A stretch of 17,826 bases of DNA from DTU078 sp033808535 (GTDB lineage Bacteria > Bacillota > Clostridia > Oscillospirales > CAG-272): contig JAPXNL010000034.1 of NCBI GenBank assembly GCA_033808535.1, positions 1 through 17,826 on the forward strand, in the 5' to 3' direction. The notes beneath the pieces were generated by a model. It had not been told where the DNA came from. It saw only the letters and a program-made list of their open reading frames with translations, and searched no databases. Position numbers and translations under genes: made by a program. Below are positions 7,506-14,422 of the stretch, in pieces (the stretch's first letter is position 1; each line of letters begins with the position of its first letter).

Positions 7506-8807
7506 ATGGAGTCACTGTGGGAGAAGACGGCTGAAATAGGCAGCTTTGAGCGTCTTGAAAAAGATATAAATACAAATGTGCTGATAATCGGCGGCGGTCT
7601 GGCAGGAGTTTTATGCGCGTATATGCTGCATCAGGCAGGCGTGGACTATGTGCTGGTGGAGGCAAGCCGGATTTGCAGCGGCATCACAAAAAACACTACC
7701 GCCAAAATCACCTCGCAGCATGGGCTGATCTATGACAAACTGATCCGCAGGTTCGGCGTAATTAAAGCCGGGCTGTATCTGCGCGCAAACGAGGAGGCGC
7801 TGGAGCGCTATCGGAAGATGTGCGAGGGCATCGTCTGCCATTTCGAGGTAAAGGATAATATTGTTTACTCGATAGATGACCGCAAGAAGATTGACAAGGA
7901 AATAGCGGCGCTGCAGACTCTCGGCTATCCTGCCCAGCAGCTGGACAGCCTGCCCCTGCCCTTCCCGGTAGCAGGCGCGGTGAAATTCCCCGGACAGGCG
8001 CAGTTTAACCCCCTGCAATTCGTTGCCGCCATCACACAGGGGCTGCGCATTTATGAGCATACAACTGTCCGGGAGCTGATCGGCACTACAGCGGTGACGG
8101 ATCGGGGCAAAATCAACGCGAAAAAAATCATTGTTGCCACACACTTCCCGTTTCTCAACAAGCATGGCCTGTATTTTGTTAAAATGTATCAGCACCGCTC
8201 ATATGTAATCGCGCTTGAAAACGCCGCACAGGTAAACGGCATGTATGTGGACGAAGCGCCGAAAGGCATGTCTTTTCGCAATTACGAAAATCTGCTGCTT
8301 GTGGGCGGAGGCGACCACCGCACCGGCTGCAAGGGCGGCGGCTGGCAGGAGCTGCGTGATTTTGCCGCGCGACACTATACCGGCGCAGTAGAAAAATACC
8401 ACTGGGCGACACAGGACTGCATCACGCTTGACGAAGTGCCGTATATCGGGCGCTACTCCGCCAACACTGAAAATCTGTATGTTGCCACGGGCTTTAATAA
8501 ATGGGGGATGACTTCATCCATGGTGGCCGCAATGATATTAACTGACATGGTACAGGATAAAAAGAACCCATACGAGATCGTTTTTGATCCGTCACGCTCC
8601 ATTCTGCGCCAGCAGCTTGCCGCCAACGCAGCGATAGCTCTTTTTAACATTCTTACACCCACAGTCCCGCGCTGCCCGCACTTAGGCTGCGCGCTGAAAT
8701 GGAACAAGCTGGAGCGTACGTGGGATTGTTCCTGCCACGGCTCGAGGTTTACCGAGAATGGGAAGCTGATCGATAACCCGGCGACGGGAGATTTGAAGGT
8801 GAAGTGA
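7506..8807 (+). CDS. FAD-dependent oxidoreductase with C-terminal Rieske [2Fe-2S] domain (YhfW-like)
   Basis: 433 residues from ATG 7506, preceded by GGAGG (7495-7499) six bases upstream; a longer in-frame reading from 7392 has no ribosome site. Residues 24-54 are a Rossmann FAD-binding fold (VLIIGGGLAG, then VLVEA). The body resembles DadA-type amino-acid/glycine oxidase-like dehydrogenases. A late segment NLYVATGFNKWGMTSS (323-338) is the second FAD contact typical of these enzymes. The Rieske motif is complete: C390-P-H392 and C408-S-C410-H411. C395 and C410 sit where bc1/b6f Rieske proteins have a loop disulfide. B. subtilis YhfW has the same architecture. Substrate and electron partner are unknown. 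It stands alone and no clear promoter or terminator was found. Confidence 0.9.
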   Translation: MESLWEKTAEIGSFERLEKDINTNVLIIGGGLAGVLCAYMLHQAGVDYVLVEASRICSGITKNTTAKITSQHGLIYDKLIRRFGVIKAGLYLRANEEALERYRKMCEGIVCHFEVKDNIVYSIDDRKKIDKEIAALQTLGYPAQQLDSLPLPFPVAGAVKFPGQAQFNPLQFVAAITQGLRIYEHTTVRELIGTTAVTDRGKINAKKIIVATHFPFLNKHGLYFVKMYQHRSYVIALENAAQVNGMYVDEAPKGMSFRNYENLLLVGGGDHRTGCKGGGWQELRDFAARHYTGAVEKYHWATQDCITLDEVPYIGRYSANTENLYVATGFNKWGMTSSMVAAMILTDMVQDKKNPYEIVFDPSRSILRQQLAANAAIALFNILTPTVPRCPHLGCALKWNKLERTWDCSCHGSRFTENGKLIDNPATGDLKVK

Positions 8808-9018
8808 GGTCATATGTAGCCATCCGATAACAAGATGATACTATGATTTGGTAAACCCAATGTATGATTTTCCCAAGTATTATTATTTACTTTTCTTGCA
8901 CATCATTTAAAAATTGATATGCTTTTACTTTGTTAAATAAAAAAGATTGTGATTATACCTTTTATTATAAAAACTTTACATTCTGGGGATAGTTCATAAT
9001 TCAACATCGAAAGCAAAG
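8808..9018. other. AT-rich intergenic stretch without recognisable gene
   Basis: About 210 bases, markedly more AT-rich than the flanking genes. I find no convincing ORF with a ribosome site, no strong intrinsic terminator for the Rieske gene, and no RNA family I recognise. Confidence 0.6.
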
Positions 9019-9054
9019 AAAAAAACCAGTCAGACACTTTTATGCCTGACTGGT
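9019..9054 (-). terminator. Rho-independent terminator of tRNA-Ser
   Basis: Perfect 9-base-pair stem: ACCAGTCAG (9025-9033) with CTGACTGGT (9046-9054) and a 12-base loop. On the minus strand it is followed directly by seven U residues (complement of the A run 9019-9025, whose last base also pairs). It lies eight bases beyond the tRNA CCA end. Confidence 0.85.
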
Positions 9055-9062
9055 CATTATTT

Positions 9063-9152
9063 TGGCGGAGAAGGAGAGATTTGAACTCTCGCGACGGTCG
9101 CCCGTCCTACACCCTTAGCAGAGGCGCCTCTTCACCACTTGAGTACTTCTCC
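9063..9152 (-). tRNA. tRNA-Ser (anticodon GCT)
   Basis: 90 nt including an encoded CCA (complement of 9063-9065). Acceptor GGAGAAG (9146-9152) pairs with CTTCTCC (9067-9073), with discriminator G. The anticodon loop reads CTGCTAA, giving GCT, which decodes AGC/AGU. A long variable arm GACGG-GCGA-CCGTC, as required for class II Ser tRNA, and a T arm GAGAG-TTCAAAT-CTCTC are present. It has its own promoter (9204-9232) and terminator (9019-9054). No attachment-site duplication or integrase is seen beside it. Confidence 0.97.
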
Positions 9153-9203
9153 GTATATGGTGAATTTCTTTATATAATTTACTGCTTTGCCGCAGCGATT
9201 CAT

Positions 9204-9232
9204 ATTATAGCATATTGCGAGTAGTTTTGCAA
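9204..9232 (-). promoter_or_regulatory. Promoter of tRNA-Ser
   Basis: Minus strand -35 TTGCAA (9227-9232), 17-base spacer, -10 TATAAT (9204-9209). Predicted start near 9197 gives a leader of about 44 bases to be removed from the tRNA 5' end. Confidence 0.8.
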
Positions 9233-9312
9233 TATAAAGTTAATGAATTTTTTGTGAACAACGAATCCTGTCGCTAATTCTACCAAATTTGACGAGCCGG
9301 ATGGCATTTCAA

Positions 9313-9344
9313 AAACAAAAGCTCCCCGACAGCGGGGAGCTTTT
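9313..9344 (-). terminator. Rho-independent terminator of the solute-binding protein gene
   Basis: Perfect 12-base-pair stem AAAAGCTCCCCG (9317-9328) / CGGGGAGCTTTT (9333-9344) with a four-base loop. On the minus strand it runs into a U-rich tract (UUUUGUUUUUG). It is nearly symmetrical and could also act on the plus strand. Confidence 0.88.
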
Positions 9345-9361
9345 ACTGTATGTTTGCGCTA

Positions 9362-10852
9362 CTACCCTGTTATTTCGGCAAAACTGGCGTTGAGCTTGTC
9401 AAGCTGCTTGAGCGCTGATTTCTCGGTCTTCTTATACATTGACGAAAAATCATTCTTGAAGTTGCGCAGCAGGTTCATAACCAGTTCGTTGTAGCCGCCG
9501 ATCTGATAATACCAGCCGAGATCGTATGTGCGTGTTGTGAGAATTATATCAAGCATATCAGAGCTTTCATTGTCGCGAGTATATTTGCCCTTCAGCGCGA
9601 TGTCGTAATATGCGGGAGTCAGCACCTTCATGGACTCTGCCGCAAGCGCTTCGAGCAGAATTCCGGTGCGGTCAGCATCTTCCTGAACCTTCGGCACGCA
9701 CATGAACACCGAATGCCATGAGCCGACAGTGTTGTAATACTCCGGCTGCGCTTCGTCATATTTGAAATAAGGCAGTATGCCGAAGTCGGCTTCCATACTG
9801 CGCAGCGACGCAACGTCGAGCAGCAGTCGGAGGAAGAACAGCGCCTGGTTGTTGCTGAACATATTTACCGCAGCGATGCCGTCCCAGTTTTTACGCTGGT
9901 ATGTATGACAGACCGCATTGTCGAACGCAACGGAGAAATATTTCTCTATCATATTTACAACGCGCTCGGTGTTAATCGTTAGCTGAATCTGACCGTCAGA
10001 ACCCACGGTGCAGCATTTGTCGCCGGTTGCATTGATGACGCCCATCACGGTGTCGTCCCAAAGCAGTGCGCCGTACAGGTCGTTTGTGTCAAACTCACCG
10101 TTACCGTCTAGATCGGAATGCACCTGCACAACCGACTCGCAGAATCTGTCGATAGTCCATGCCCCGCTCTTGACAAGCGAATAGTAATCGGGCAGCTTAT
10201 AATCCTCGACAAGCTGCTTGTTGAACATGATAGCATAGGTGGCATCGTTGTCGGCAGTGCTTATGTCGCCGGTGGTGTAATACATCTTCCCTGCTATGGT
10301 AAGGTCGGCGTTTGCCTTCTGATCCCACCACGGTTTAGACAGGTCTATGTAGTTCATTGAGTTGAGGTCGAGCAGATGGTCGATGCTGGCAAGCGCGCAG
10401 GTGTCATATCCCGCCATCATTGCCGCGTCATACGCGAAATCCGCTGCAGCAACCGATTTTTTAATTGAGTTGAGTCCGGCTGCATTATGGCCGGCGGTGG
10501 TAGGATAGTCTTTTATATCAACCTTGTATTTTTCTTCTATGTATGCATTTCGGGCGAACCGGGCGTCGTTTATAACGTCGCCGTCCATCTCAACGGCTTC
10601 AAAGTCATTTTTGACTACTCCGGCTTCGTCGTTTGATGATATAAGTATCGCAAATTCCGCGCCGTCAAAAGTTATGTCGGGCAAATCAGGCTTAATTTCG
10701 GTTTCTTCTACAGTAGTTTCATCGGATGTCTGAACCCCTGTCACATTGCTGTCCGCTCCGCTGGTGTCAGCACACGCTACGGTGCTGAATGCTATAAGGG
10801 AAGTCAGAATAATTGCAGTAATTCTGGTAAAAACGCGAGTTGTACTCTTCAT
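9362..10852 (-). CDS. Lipoprotein, ABC-type extracellular solute-binding protein (family 1-like), orphan
   Basis: 496 residues. The signal peptide has a basic start (MKSTTRVFTR), a hydrophobic core (ITAIILTSLIAF) and a lipobox-like STVAC with Cys at about residue 27, followed by a low-complexity Ser/Thr/Asp/Glu linker. The mature part resembles sugar-type solute-binding proteins: YAIMFNKQLVEDYKLP, GAWTIDRFCE, a Ca-binding-like loop DLDGNGEFDTND (247-258) and DLYGALLWDD. GAGGGAG lies seven bases before the ATG. The gene has its own consensus promoter and strong terminator. No permease, ATPase or glycosidase gene accompanies it, so its transporter must be encoded elsewhere or it may have a sensing role. 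Ligand is unknown. Confidence 0.87.
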   Translation of the reverse strand: MKSTTRVFTRITAIILTSLIAFSTVACADTSGADSNVTGVQTSDETTVEETEIKPDLPDITFDGAEFAILISSNDEAGVVKNDFEAVEMDGDVINDARFARNAYIEEKYKVDIKDYPTTAGHNAAGLNSIKKSVAAADFAYDAAMMAGYDTCALASIDHLLDLNSMNYIDLSKPWWDQKANADLTIAGKMYYTTGDISTADNDATYAIMFNKQLVEDYKLPDYYSLVKSGAWTIDRFCESVVQVHSDLDGNGEFDTNDLYGALLWDDTVMGVINATGDKCCTVGSDGQIQLTINTERVVNMIEKYFSVAFDNAVCHTYQRKNWDGIAAVNMFSNNQALFFLRLLLDVASLRSMEADFGILPYFKYDEAQPEYYNTVGSWHSVFMCVPKVQEDADRTGILLEALAAESMKVLTPAYYDIALKGKYTRDNESSDMLDIILTTRTYDLGWYYQIGGYNELVMNLLRNFKNDFSSMYKKTEKSALKQLDKLNASFAEITG

Positions 10853-10889
10853 CGTTTTTCTCCCTCTTTATAACTTGTTATTTATAATT

Positions 10890-10918
10890 ATAATATCACA
10901 ACATTTTAAAAATGTCAA
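10890..10918 (-). promoter_or_regulatory. Promoter of the solute-binding protein gene
   Basis: Minus strand -35 TTGACA (10913-10918), 17-base spacer, -10 TATTAT (10890-10895). A leader of about 30 bases contains GAGGGAG (10860-10866) before the start codon. Confidence 0.82.
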
Positions 10919-11066
10919 CCAACAATTTACAACACCAAAACTAATGTCGGCAATTCTGCAGTTATATAGGGATAAATACCGCAGATTATATAAAGGATTT
11001 ACAATCAAATGGGAATTTTCGCCGAAGTTAAGTTTTTGCGGCGGGACAGCATGTTAAATTTGCATC

Positions 11067-12092
11067 TTAAATTCTATCGCCCGCCGGTTTGCGCAGTACA
11101 AGCGTGATCTCGGAACGGTTGTGAAAAAGCTGTCTTGCGCCGACAATTTCATAAGGTGATGCCGACTTCATGCAGTCGAGAATCCGCTTGTAGGAAAAGC
11201 CGTGTTCAAGCTTAAGCGTGACTACCGCATATCCGCCGTCCGCAAGGCTGTTGTAGCATCGCTTTATGATTGCGATTGTTTTTTCGGGGTCGATCTTCAT
11301 GTCGTCGACTATAATGTCAAAAATCTCCCCAGTCTTTTGCGCAAGATAGCGCTGGGCGGTCATGGCGTAATGTTTTATGCGGGAACTGGCGTAGAGCGTT
11401 GCGTCAAGCCGGTTGGGATCCACTGCGACGACACTGGCACCGAGCCCGGCAAGCGCTTTCGTCCATCCGCCGGGCGCCGCGCCGAGGTCGAGCGCGCGGT
11501 TTATGCCCTCCGCCGGTATATTAAAGCTCTCAAGCGCCTCGAGCAGCTTGAACTCCGCGCGCGATACAAATCCAAAATCCTGCGATTTCGAGTAAAACGG
11601 CATTCCGCCACGCCAGCGGCTTAGGTTTTCTGTTGCATCACCCACACCGAGATAAACCGTATGCTCGCCTATATAAACCGAAAGGATGATTTCCCCGTTT
11701 TTCAGGTCGCAGACAATACCCGCCCCGGTCAGGTGACCTGCAATTCGTTCCGCAAGCCCCTCCTGTTCCGTGCAGTGATTGGCGCCGGCGCGCGCCTGAA
11801 CGCTAACGGCTGCACCAGACTGATCTGCTTCTACAGTGCATGTACAGAGCGCGAGTGCCTGTCCGTCTATTTCGTCTGGCGCGCACTCAATGTCGACAGC
11901 AAAGATATGCCGCACGAAAATCACCGGCGCGCTGCGTATCAGCCGGGGCAGCTCGGCGCGGCTAAGCGCCGTTTCGGCAAGCCCGACCTCGGCATCAAGC
12001 CAGCCTGCAAATTCAAAAGATTCGTCATACCGTTTAAATTCGTATAATGTCAGCTCGCGGTGCGCTTCGCGGCAGGAAAAAATGAATCGCAT
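11067..12092 (-). CDS. RlmM/FtsJ-type 23S rRNA 2'-O-ribose methyltransferase-like protein
   Basis: 341 residues. The N-terminal half (about 1-150) lacks catalytic motifs and, by analogy with RlmM (YgdE), may hold a ferredoxin-like plus THUMP RNA-binding region. The C-terminal half is a Rossmann methyltransferase: SRAEFKL (177-183), SAM loop LDLGAAPGGWTKAL (201-214), AVDPN (223-227), DDMKIDP (263-269), VTLKLEHG (291-298) and RSEITLVLRK (326-335). The 2'-O-methyltransferase tetrad K-D-K-E fits K182, D264, K294 and E328. RlmM methylates C2498 of 23S rRNA in E. coli; whether the same site is used here is unknown. GGAG (12098-12101) is five bases before the ATG. No convincing intrinsic terminator follows the stop. 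Confidence 0.88.
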   Translation of the reverse strand: MRFIFSCREAHRELTLYEFKRYDESFEFAGWLDAEVGLAETALSRAELPRLIRSAPVIFVRHIFAVDIECAPDEIDGQALALCTCTVEADQSGAAVSVQARAGANHCTEQEGLAERIAGHLTGAGIVCDLKNGEIILSVYIGEHTVYLGVGDATENLSRWRGGMPFYSKSQDFGFVSRAEFKLLEALESFNIPAEGINRALDLGAAPGGWTKALAGLGASVVAVDPNRLDATLYASSRIKHYAMTAQRYLAQKTGEIFDIIVDDMKIDPEKTIAIIKRCYNSLADGGYAVVTLKLEHGFSYKRILDCMKSASPYEIVGARQLFHNRSEITLVLRKPAGDRI

Positions 12093-12123
12093 ATGTTCTC
12101 CGTTTTAGTAATTCATTCGCTAT

Positions 12124-12152
12124 ATTATACAGCAATAACGCCTTACGGTAAA
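12124..12152 (-). promoter_or_regulatory. Promoter of the RlmM-like methyltransferase gene
   Basis: Minus strand -35 TTTACC (12147-12152), 17-base spacer, -10 TATAAT (12124-12129). Start of transcription is expected about 25 bases before the ATG. Confidence 0.75.
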
Positions 12153-12200
12153 CATAAATTTAATGTTTCGCGGTATAACTGCGTTAAATCCTGACGCCGC

Positions 12201-12230
12201 TTGACTATAAAACACAAAAAGTGTTATAGT
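12201..12230 (+). promoter_or_regulatory. Promoter of the DUF523/TudS-like gene, with a palindrome in the spacer
   Basis: Plus strand -35 TTGACT (12201-12206), 18-base spacer, -10 TATAGT (12225-12230). The spacer holds an inverted repeat AACAC-AAAAA-GTGTT (12211-12225), a plausible repressor or activator site. The predicted leader is about 120 bases. Confidence 0.65.
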
Positions 12231-12357
12231 ATTGCCAAATACATCACATAAGGTTACAAACACATACGAACAGCAAAACACACGGCATATTACATTTAGC
12301 AGTATATACTCTTTTCTTTTTTGCCTAATAATCAATACAAATCTAAACGAGGTTATT

Positions 12358-12816
12358 ATGCCTGTCAATATACTTGTCAGCGCGTGCCTGCTCGGTACGC
12401 CCTGCCGCTATGACGGCGGACAAAAGCAAAATGACGCGGTATGTACGCTTGTCCATGACCCGCGGGTAAAGCTGATTCCGATATGCCCGGAGCAGTCGGG
12501 AGGTCTGCCCACGCCACGCGAGCCGTCCGAACGACGCGGCATCCGTGTTTACTCGCGCACCGGCGAAGATGTGACGGCGCAGTTTGAACTCGGTGCGGCT
12601 AAAGCGCTTGAAACTGCAAAGCGCTATGGCTGCAAATACGCGCTGCTGAAAGAACGCAGCCCGTCCTGCGGCAAAGGAGAGATCTACGACGGCAGCTTTT
12701 CGGGCAAGCTCACAGCCGGCGACGGCGTAACTGCCGGGCTGCTTTTAAAAAACGGAATAAAAGTGTTCGGCGAGTCTGAGCTTGATAAGCTGTTATCGGC
12801 TATCGGACTTATATAA
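12358..12816 (+). CDS. DUF523 family protein (TudS-like putative [4Fe-4S] desulfidase)
   Basis: 152 residues from the ATG at 12358, which has GAGG (12349-12352) five bases upstream. An upstream extension in the same frame has no family-like sequence and overlaps the promoter. The DUF523 signature begins VSACLLGTPCRYDGG (7-21), followed by CPEQSGGLPTPREPSE (43-58) and LLKERSPSCG (97-105 region). Cysteines 10, 16, 43 and 104 are the conserved candidates for Fe-S ligands. TudS, a characterised DUF523 member, removes sulfur from thiouracil with a [4Fe-4S] cluster, so a desulfidase role is inferred. DUF523 is also found fused to DUF1722, which is absent here. Single-gene unit with a strong terminator. 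Confidence 0.88.
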   Translation: MPVNILVSACLLGTPCRYDGGQKQNDAVCTLVHDPRVKLIPICPEQSGGLPTPREPSERRGIRVYSRTGEDVTAQFELGAAKALETAKRYGCKYALLKERSPSCGKGEIYDGSFSGKLTAGDGVTAGLLLKNGIKVFGESELDKLLSAIGLI

Positions 12817-12832
12817 TAATTCAAACAGCCGC

Positions 12833-12881
12833 AAGAAATAGCGGAACCCGCGTAACAATAGGTTCCGCTATTTCTTTTTTT
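12833..12881 (+). terminator. Strong rho-independent terminator after the DUF523 gene
   Basis: Perfect 16-base-pair stem (12833-12848 with 12861-12876) and a 12-base loop, followed by seven U residues (12875-12881). The minus strand lacks a U run after the hairpin, so it is mainly directed at the plus-strand gene. Confidence 0.9.
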
Positions 12882-12980
12882 ATTCAATGAGTATACTTGC
12901 ATTAGACTACTACAGAATGCACATGAGTCTATTATTTTTGAACATACTCCTGCAACACACTGCATGCAGCATCAGGATTC

Positions 12981-13256
12981 TTATTTTTTTTTGCGCATCA
13001 AAAATCTGCGGCGGGTCGCCTCTCCGCCCCGCAGATGGCGCTCGGCTTTGTTGCGATCGAGCACCTCGCGCGCCTGCTCGTATAGCTGAGGGTTGATTTC
13101 GCGCAAAGTGCCGGTCACATCTTTATGTACAGTCGATTTTCCTATTCCAAACCGCGCAGCCGCAAGTCTAACGGTCGCTTCATATTCGATTATGTATTCG
13201 GCGAGCAGCTCACAGCGCTCCTTGTTTCTGCCGGGATATCGGTCAAACGTCTTCAT
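12981..13256 (-). CDS. spoIIID: Sporulation transcriptional regulator SpoIIID
   Basis: 91 residues from the ATG at 13256. Mother-cell DNA-binding protein that modulates sigma-E and sigma-K regulon genes in endospore formers. The helix-turn-helix region is VRLAAARFGIGKSTVHKDVT (29-48). The family signature REINPQLYEQAREVLDRN, then ERHLRGGEATRRR (72-84), matches B. subtilis SpoIIID (93 residues) closely. An in-frame ATG at 13289 would add 11 residues inside an inverted repeat and is not preferred; GGTTGGGG precedes the chosen ATG. The last codons lie in a nine-A run before the TAA. It sits 71 bases after mtnA on the same strand. mbl, its frequent neighbour in other Clostridia, is not seen. Confidence 0.94.
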   Translation of the reverse strand: MKTFDRYPGRNKERCELLAEYIIEYEATVRLAAARFGIGKSTVHKDVTGTLREINPQLYEQAREVLDRNKAERHLRGGEATRRRFLMRKKK

Positions 13257-13290
13257 AATGTACCCCAACCTGATTATGGTTTGGTACATT
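13257..13290. repeat. 34-base two-tier inverted repeat directly before spoIIID
   Basis: Outer arms AATGTACC (13257-13264) and GGTACATT (13283-13290) are perfect. Inner arms AACC (13267-13270) and GGTT (13278-13281) extend the symmetry around a seven-base loop. It touches the spoIIID ATG and includes its G-rich ribosome site, so it could be an operator or an RNA hairpin that masks translation. A sigma-E-like pair TCATATA (13291-13297) and CATAATCA (13271-13278) overlaps it. Confidence 0.65.
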
Positions 13291-13327
13291 TATATGACGG
13301 TGACTCCCGGGTTATTCTGCCGTTCTG

Positions 13328-14422
13328 TCAGTTGTCGCCGAAGAGACGGGCAAGTTTTTCTCCGTAGGGCGGGAAAACAATGCCGCGGTCGGTGATTATC
13401 GCGGTGATAAGCTCCGCGGGGGTGACGTCGAATGCGGGATTGTAGATTGACACGCCGTCTGGAGTCATGCGCTTTTCATACCACAGCTCGGAAACCTCGT
13501 TCGGCTTGCGCTGCTCGATGACAATGTCATCGCCGCACGTGGTCGAAAGGTCGATTGTCGAGTAAGGCGCGGCGACGTAGAATGGTATGCCGTAATATTT
13601 TGCGAGAATCGCCACACCGGAGGTTCCGATTTTGTTTGCGGTATCGCCGTTTGCCGCAATCCGGTCGGCACCGACTATCACCGCGTCGATCCAGCCGTTT
13701 TTCATGACCTGCGACGCCATATTGTCGCAGATTACAGTCGTATCCACACCGTCGGCGCACAGCTCGTAGGCAGACAGGCGAGCACCCTGAAGCAGCGGGC
13801 GGGTTTCGTCGCAAAAAACGCGGAAGTTCATTCCCCGCTCGCGCCCGACATGTATAGGCGCAAGCGCCGTGCCGTATCGTGTCGTCGCAAGATGGCCGGC
13901 GTTGCAGTGGGTCAGAATGCCCGCGCCGTCGTGCAGCAGCTTCAGTCCGTATTCGCCGATAGCCCTGCAGGCAGCGATATCCGCGTCGCGCAGCTCCTCC
14001 GCTTTGGCGCGAAGGCGTCCGAGGTTGTCGCCGACGGAGAGCGACGGGGCAACGGCGGCGGTCATGCAGTTCAGAGCCCACGAAAGATTAACAGCCGTGG
14101 GACGAGAGGAGTTCAGATAATCGGCTGTCTCGCGCAGCCTTGCGATAAACCGCCCGGTATCGGGCTCTTCGAAACGCAGCGCCGCACAGTACAGCCCTAT
14201 CGCGGCGGCAACGCCTATCGCGGGCGCGCCGCGCACCCGCAGCGATTTTATCGCCTCGTATATTTCAGCCGGCTCGGTCAGCTCAAGATAAACGGTTTCG
14301 CCCGGCAGTTTTGTCTGGTCAATAATTTTCAGCGCACGCCCGTCGGACGAAAACGCGACCGTGTCGGGCAGGCCGCTTATTCCCGATTGTCCGCGGCGGC
14401 TTTTATTCATATCGCTGCTCAT
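13328..14422 (-). CDS. mtnA: MtnA-like aldose-1-phosphate isomerase (S-methyl-5-thioribose-1-phosphate isomerase family)
   Basis: 364 residues. The family isomerises an aldose 1-phosphate to a ketose 1-phosphate, classically methylthioribose-1-P in methionine salvage. Motifs: RVRGAPAIGVAAA (62-74); ILTHCNAGHLAT (169-180), with catalytic Cys173; DETRPLLQGARL (205-216); ICDNMASQ (231-238); and GADRIAANGDTANKIGT (251-267), with catalytic Asp253. Spacing Cys-Asp equals that of B. subtilis MtnA (Cys160/Asp240). Starts with ATGA overlap on the mtlD-like stop; a second ATG four codons in is possible. No mtnK, mtnN, mtnB or mtnX gene is nearby, and the partners are a polyol-phosphate dehydrogenase and, divergently, a PfkB kinase. 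The fold is certain; the substrate is open (MTR-1-P, 5-deoxyribose-1-P, ribose phosphates or another). Confidence 0.88.
   Translation of the reverse strand: MSSDMNKSRRGQSGISGLPDTVAFSSDGRALKIIDQTKLPGETVYLELTEPAEIYEAIKSLRVRGAPAIGVAAAIGLYCAALRFEEPDTGRFIARLRETADYLNSSRPTAVNLSWALNCMTAAVAPSLSVGDNLGRLRAKAEELRDADIAACRAIGEYGLKLLHDGAGILTHCNAGHLATTRYGTALAPIHVGRERGMNFRVFCDETRPLLQGARLSAYELCADGVDTTVICDNMASQVMKNGWIDAVIVGADRIAANGDTANKIGTSGVAILAKYYGIPFYVAAPYSTIDLSTTCGDDIVIEQRKPNEVSELWYEKRMTPDGVSIYNPAFDVTPAELITAIITDRGIVFPPYGEKLARLFGDN

Noticed and set aside
9063..9232. tRNA-Ser as an integration site for a mobile element
   Set aside because: No integrase, no repeat of the tRNA 3' end, and the flanking genes look like ordinary chromosomal genes.
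11020..11043. CGCCG/CGGCG inverted repeat after the RlmM-like gene, considered as its terminator
   Set aside because: Five-base-pair stem, 14-base loop, and no U tract on the minus strand after it.
12887..12980. TAGACT/AGTCTA arms between the DUF523 terminator and spoIIID, considered as a spoIIID terminator
   Set aside because: Six-base-pair stem with a 17-base loop and no U run in the spoIIID direction.
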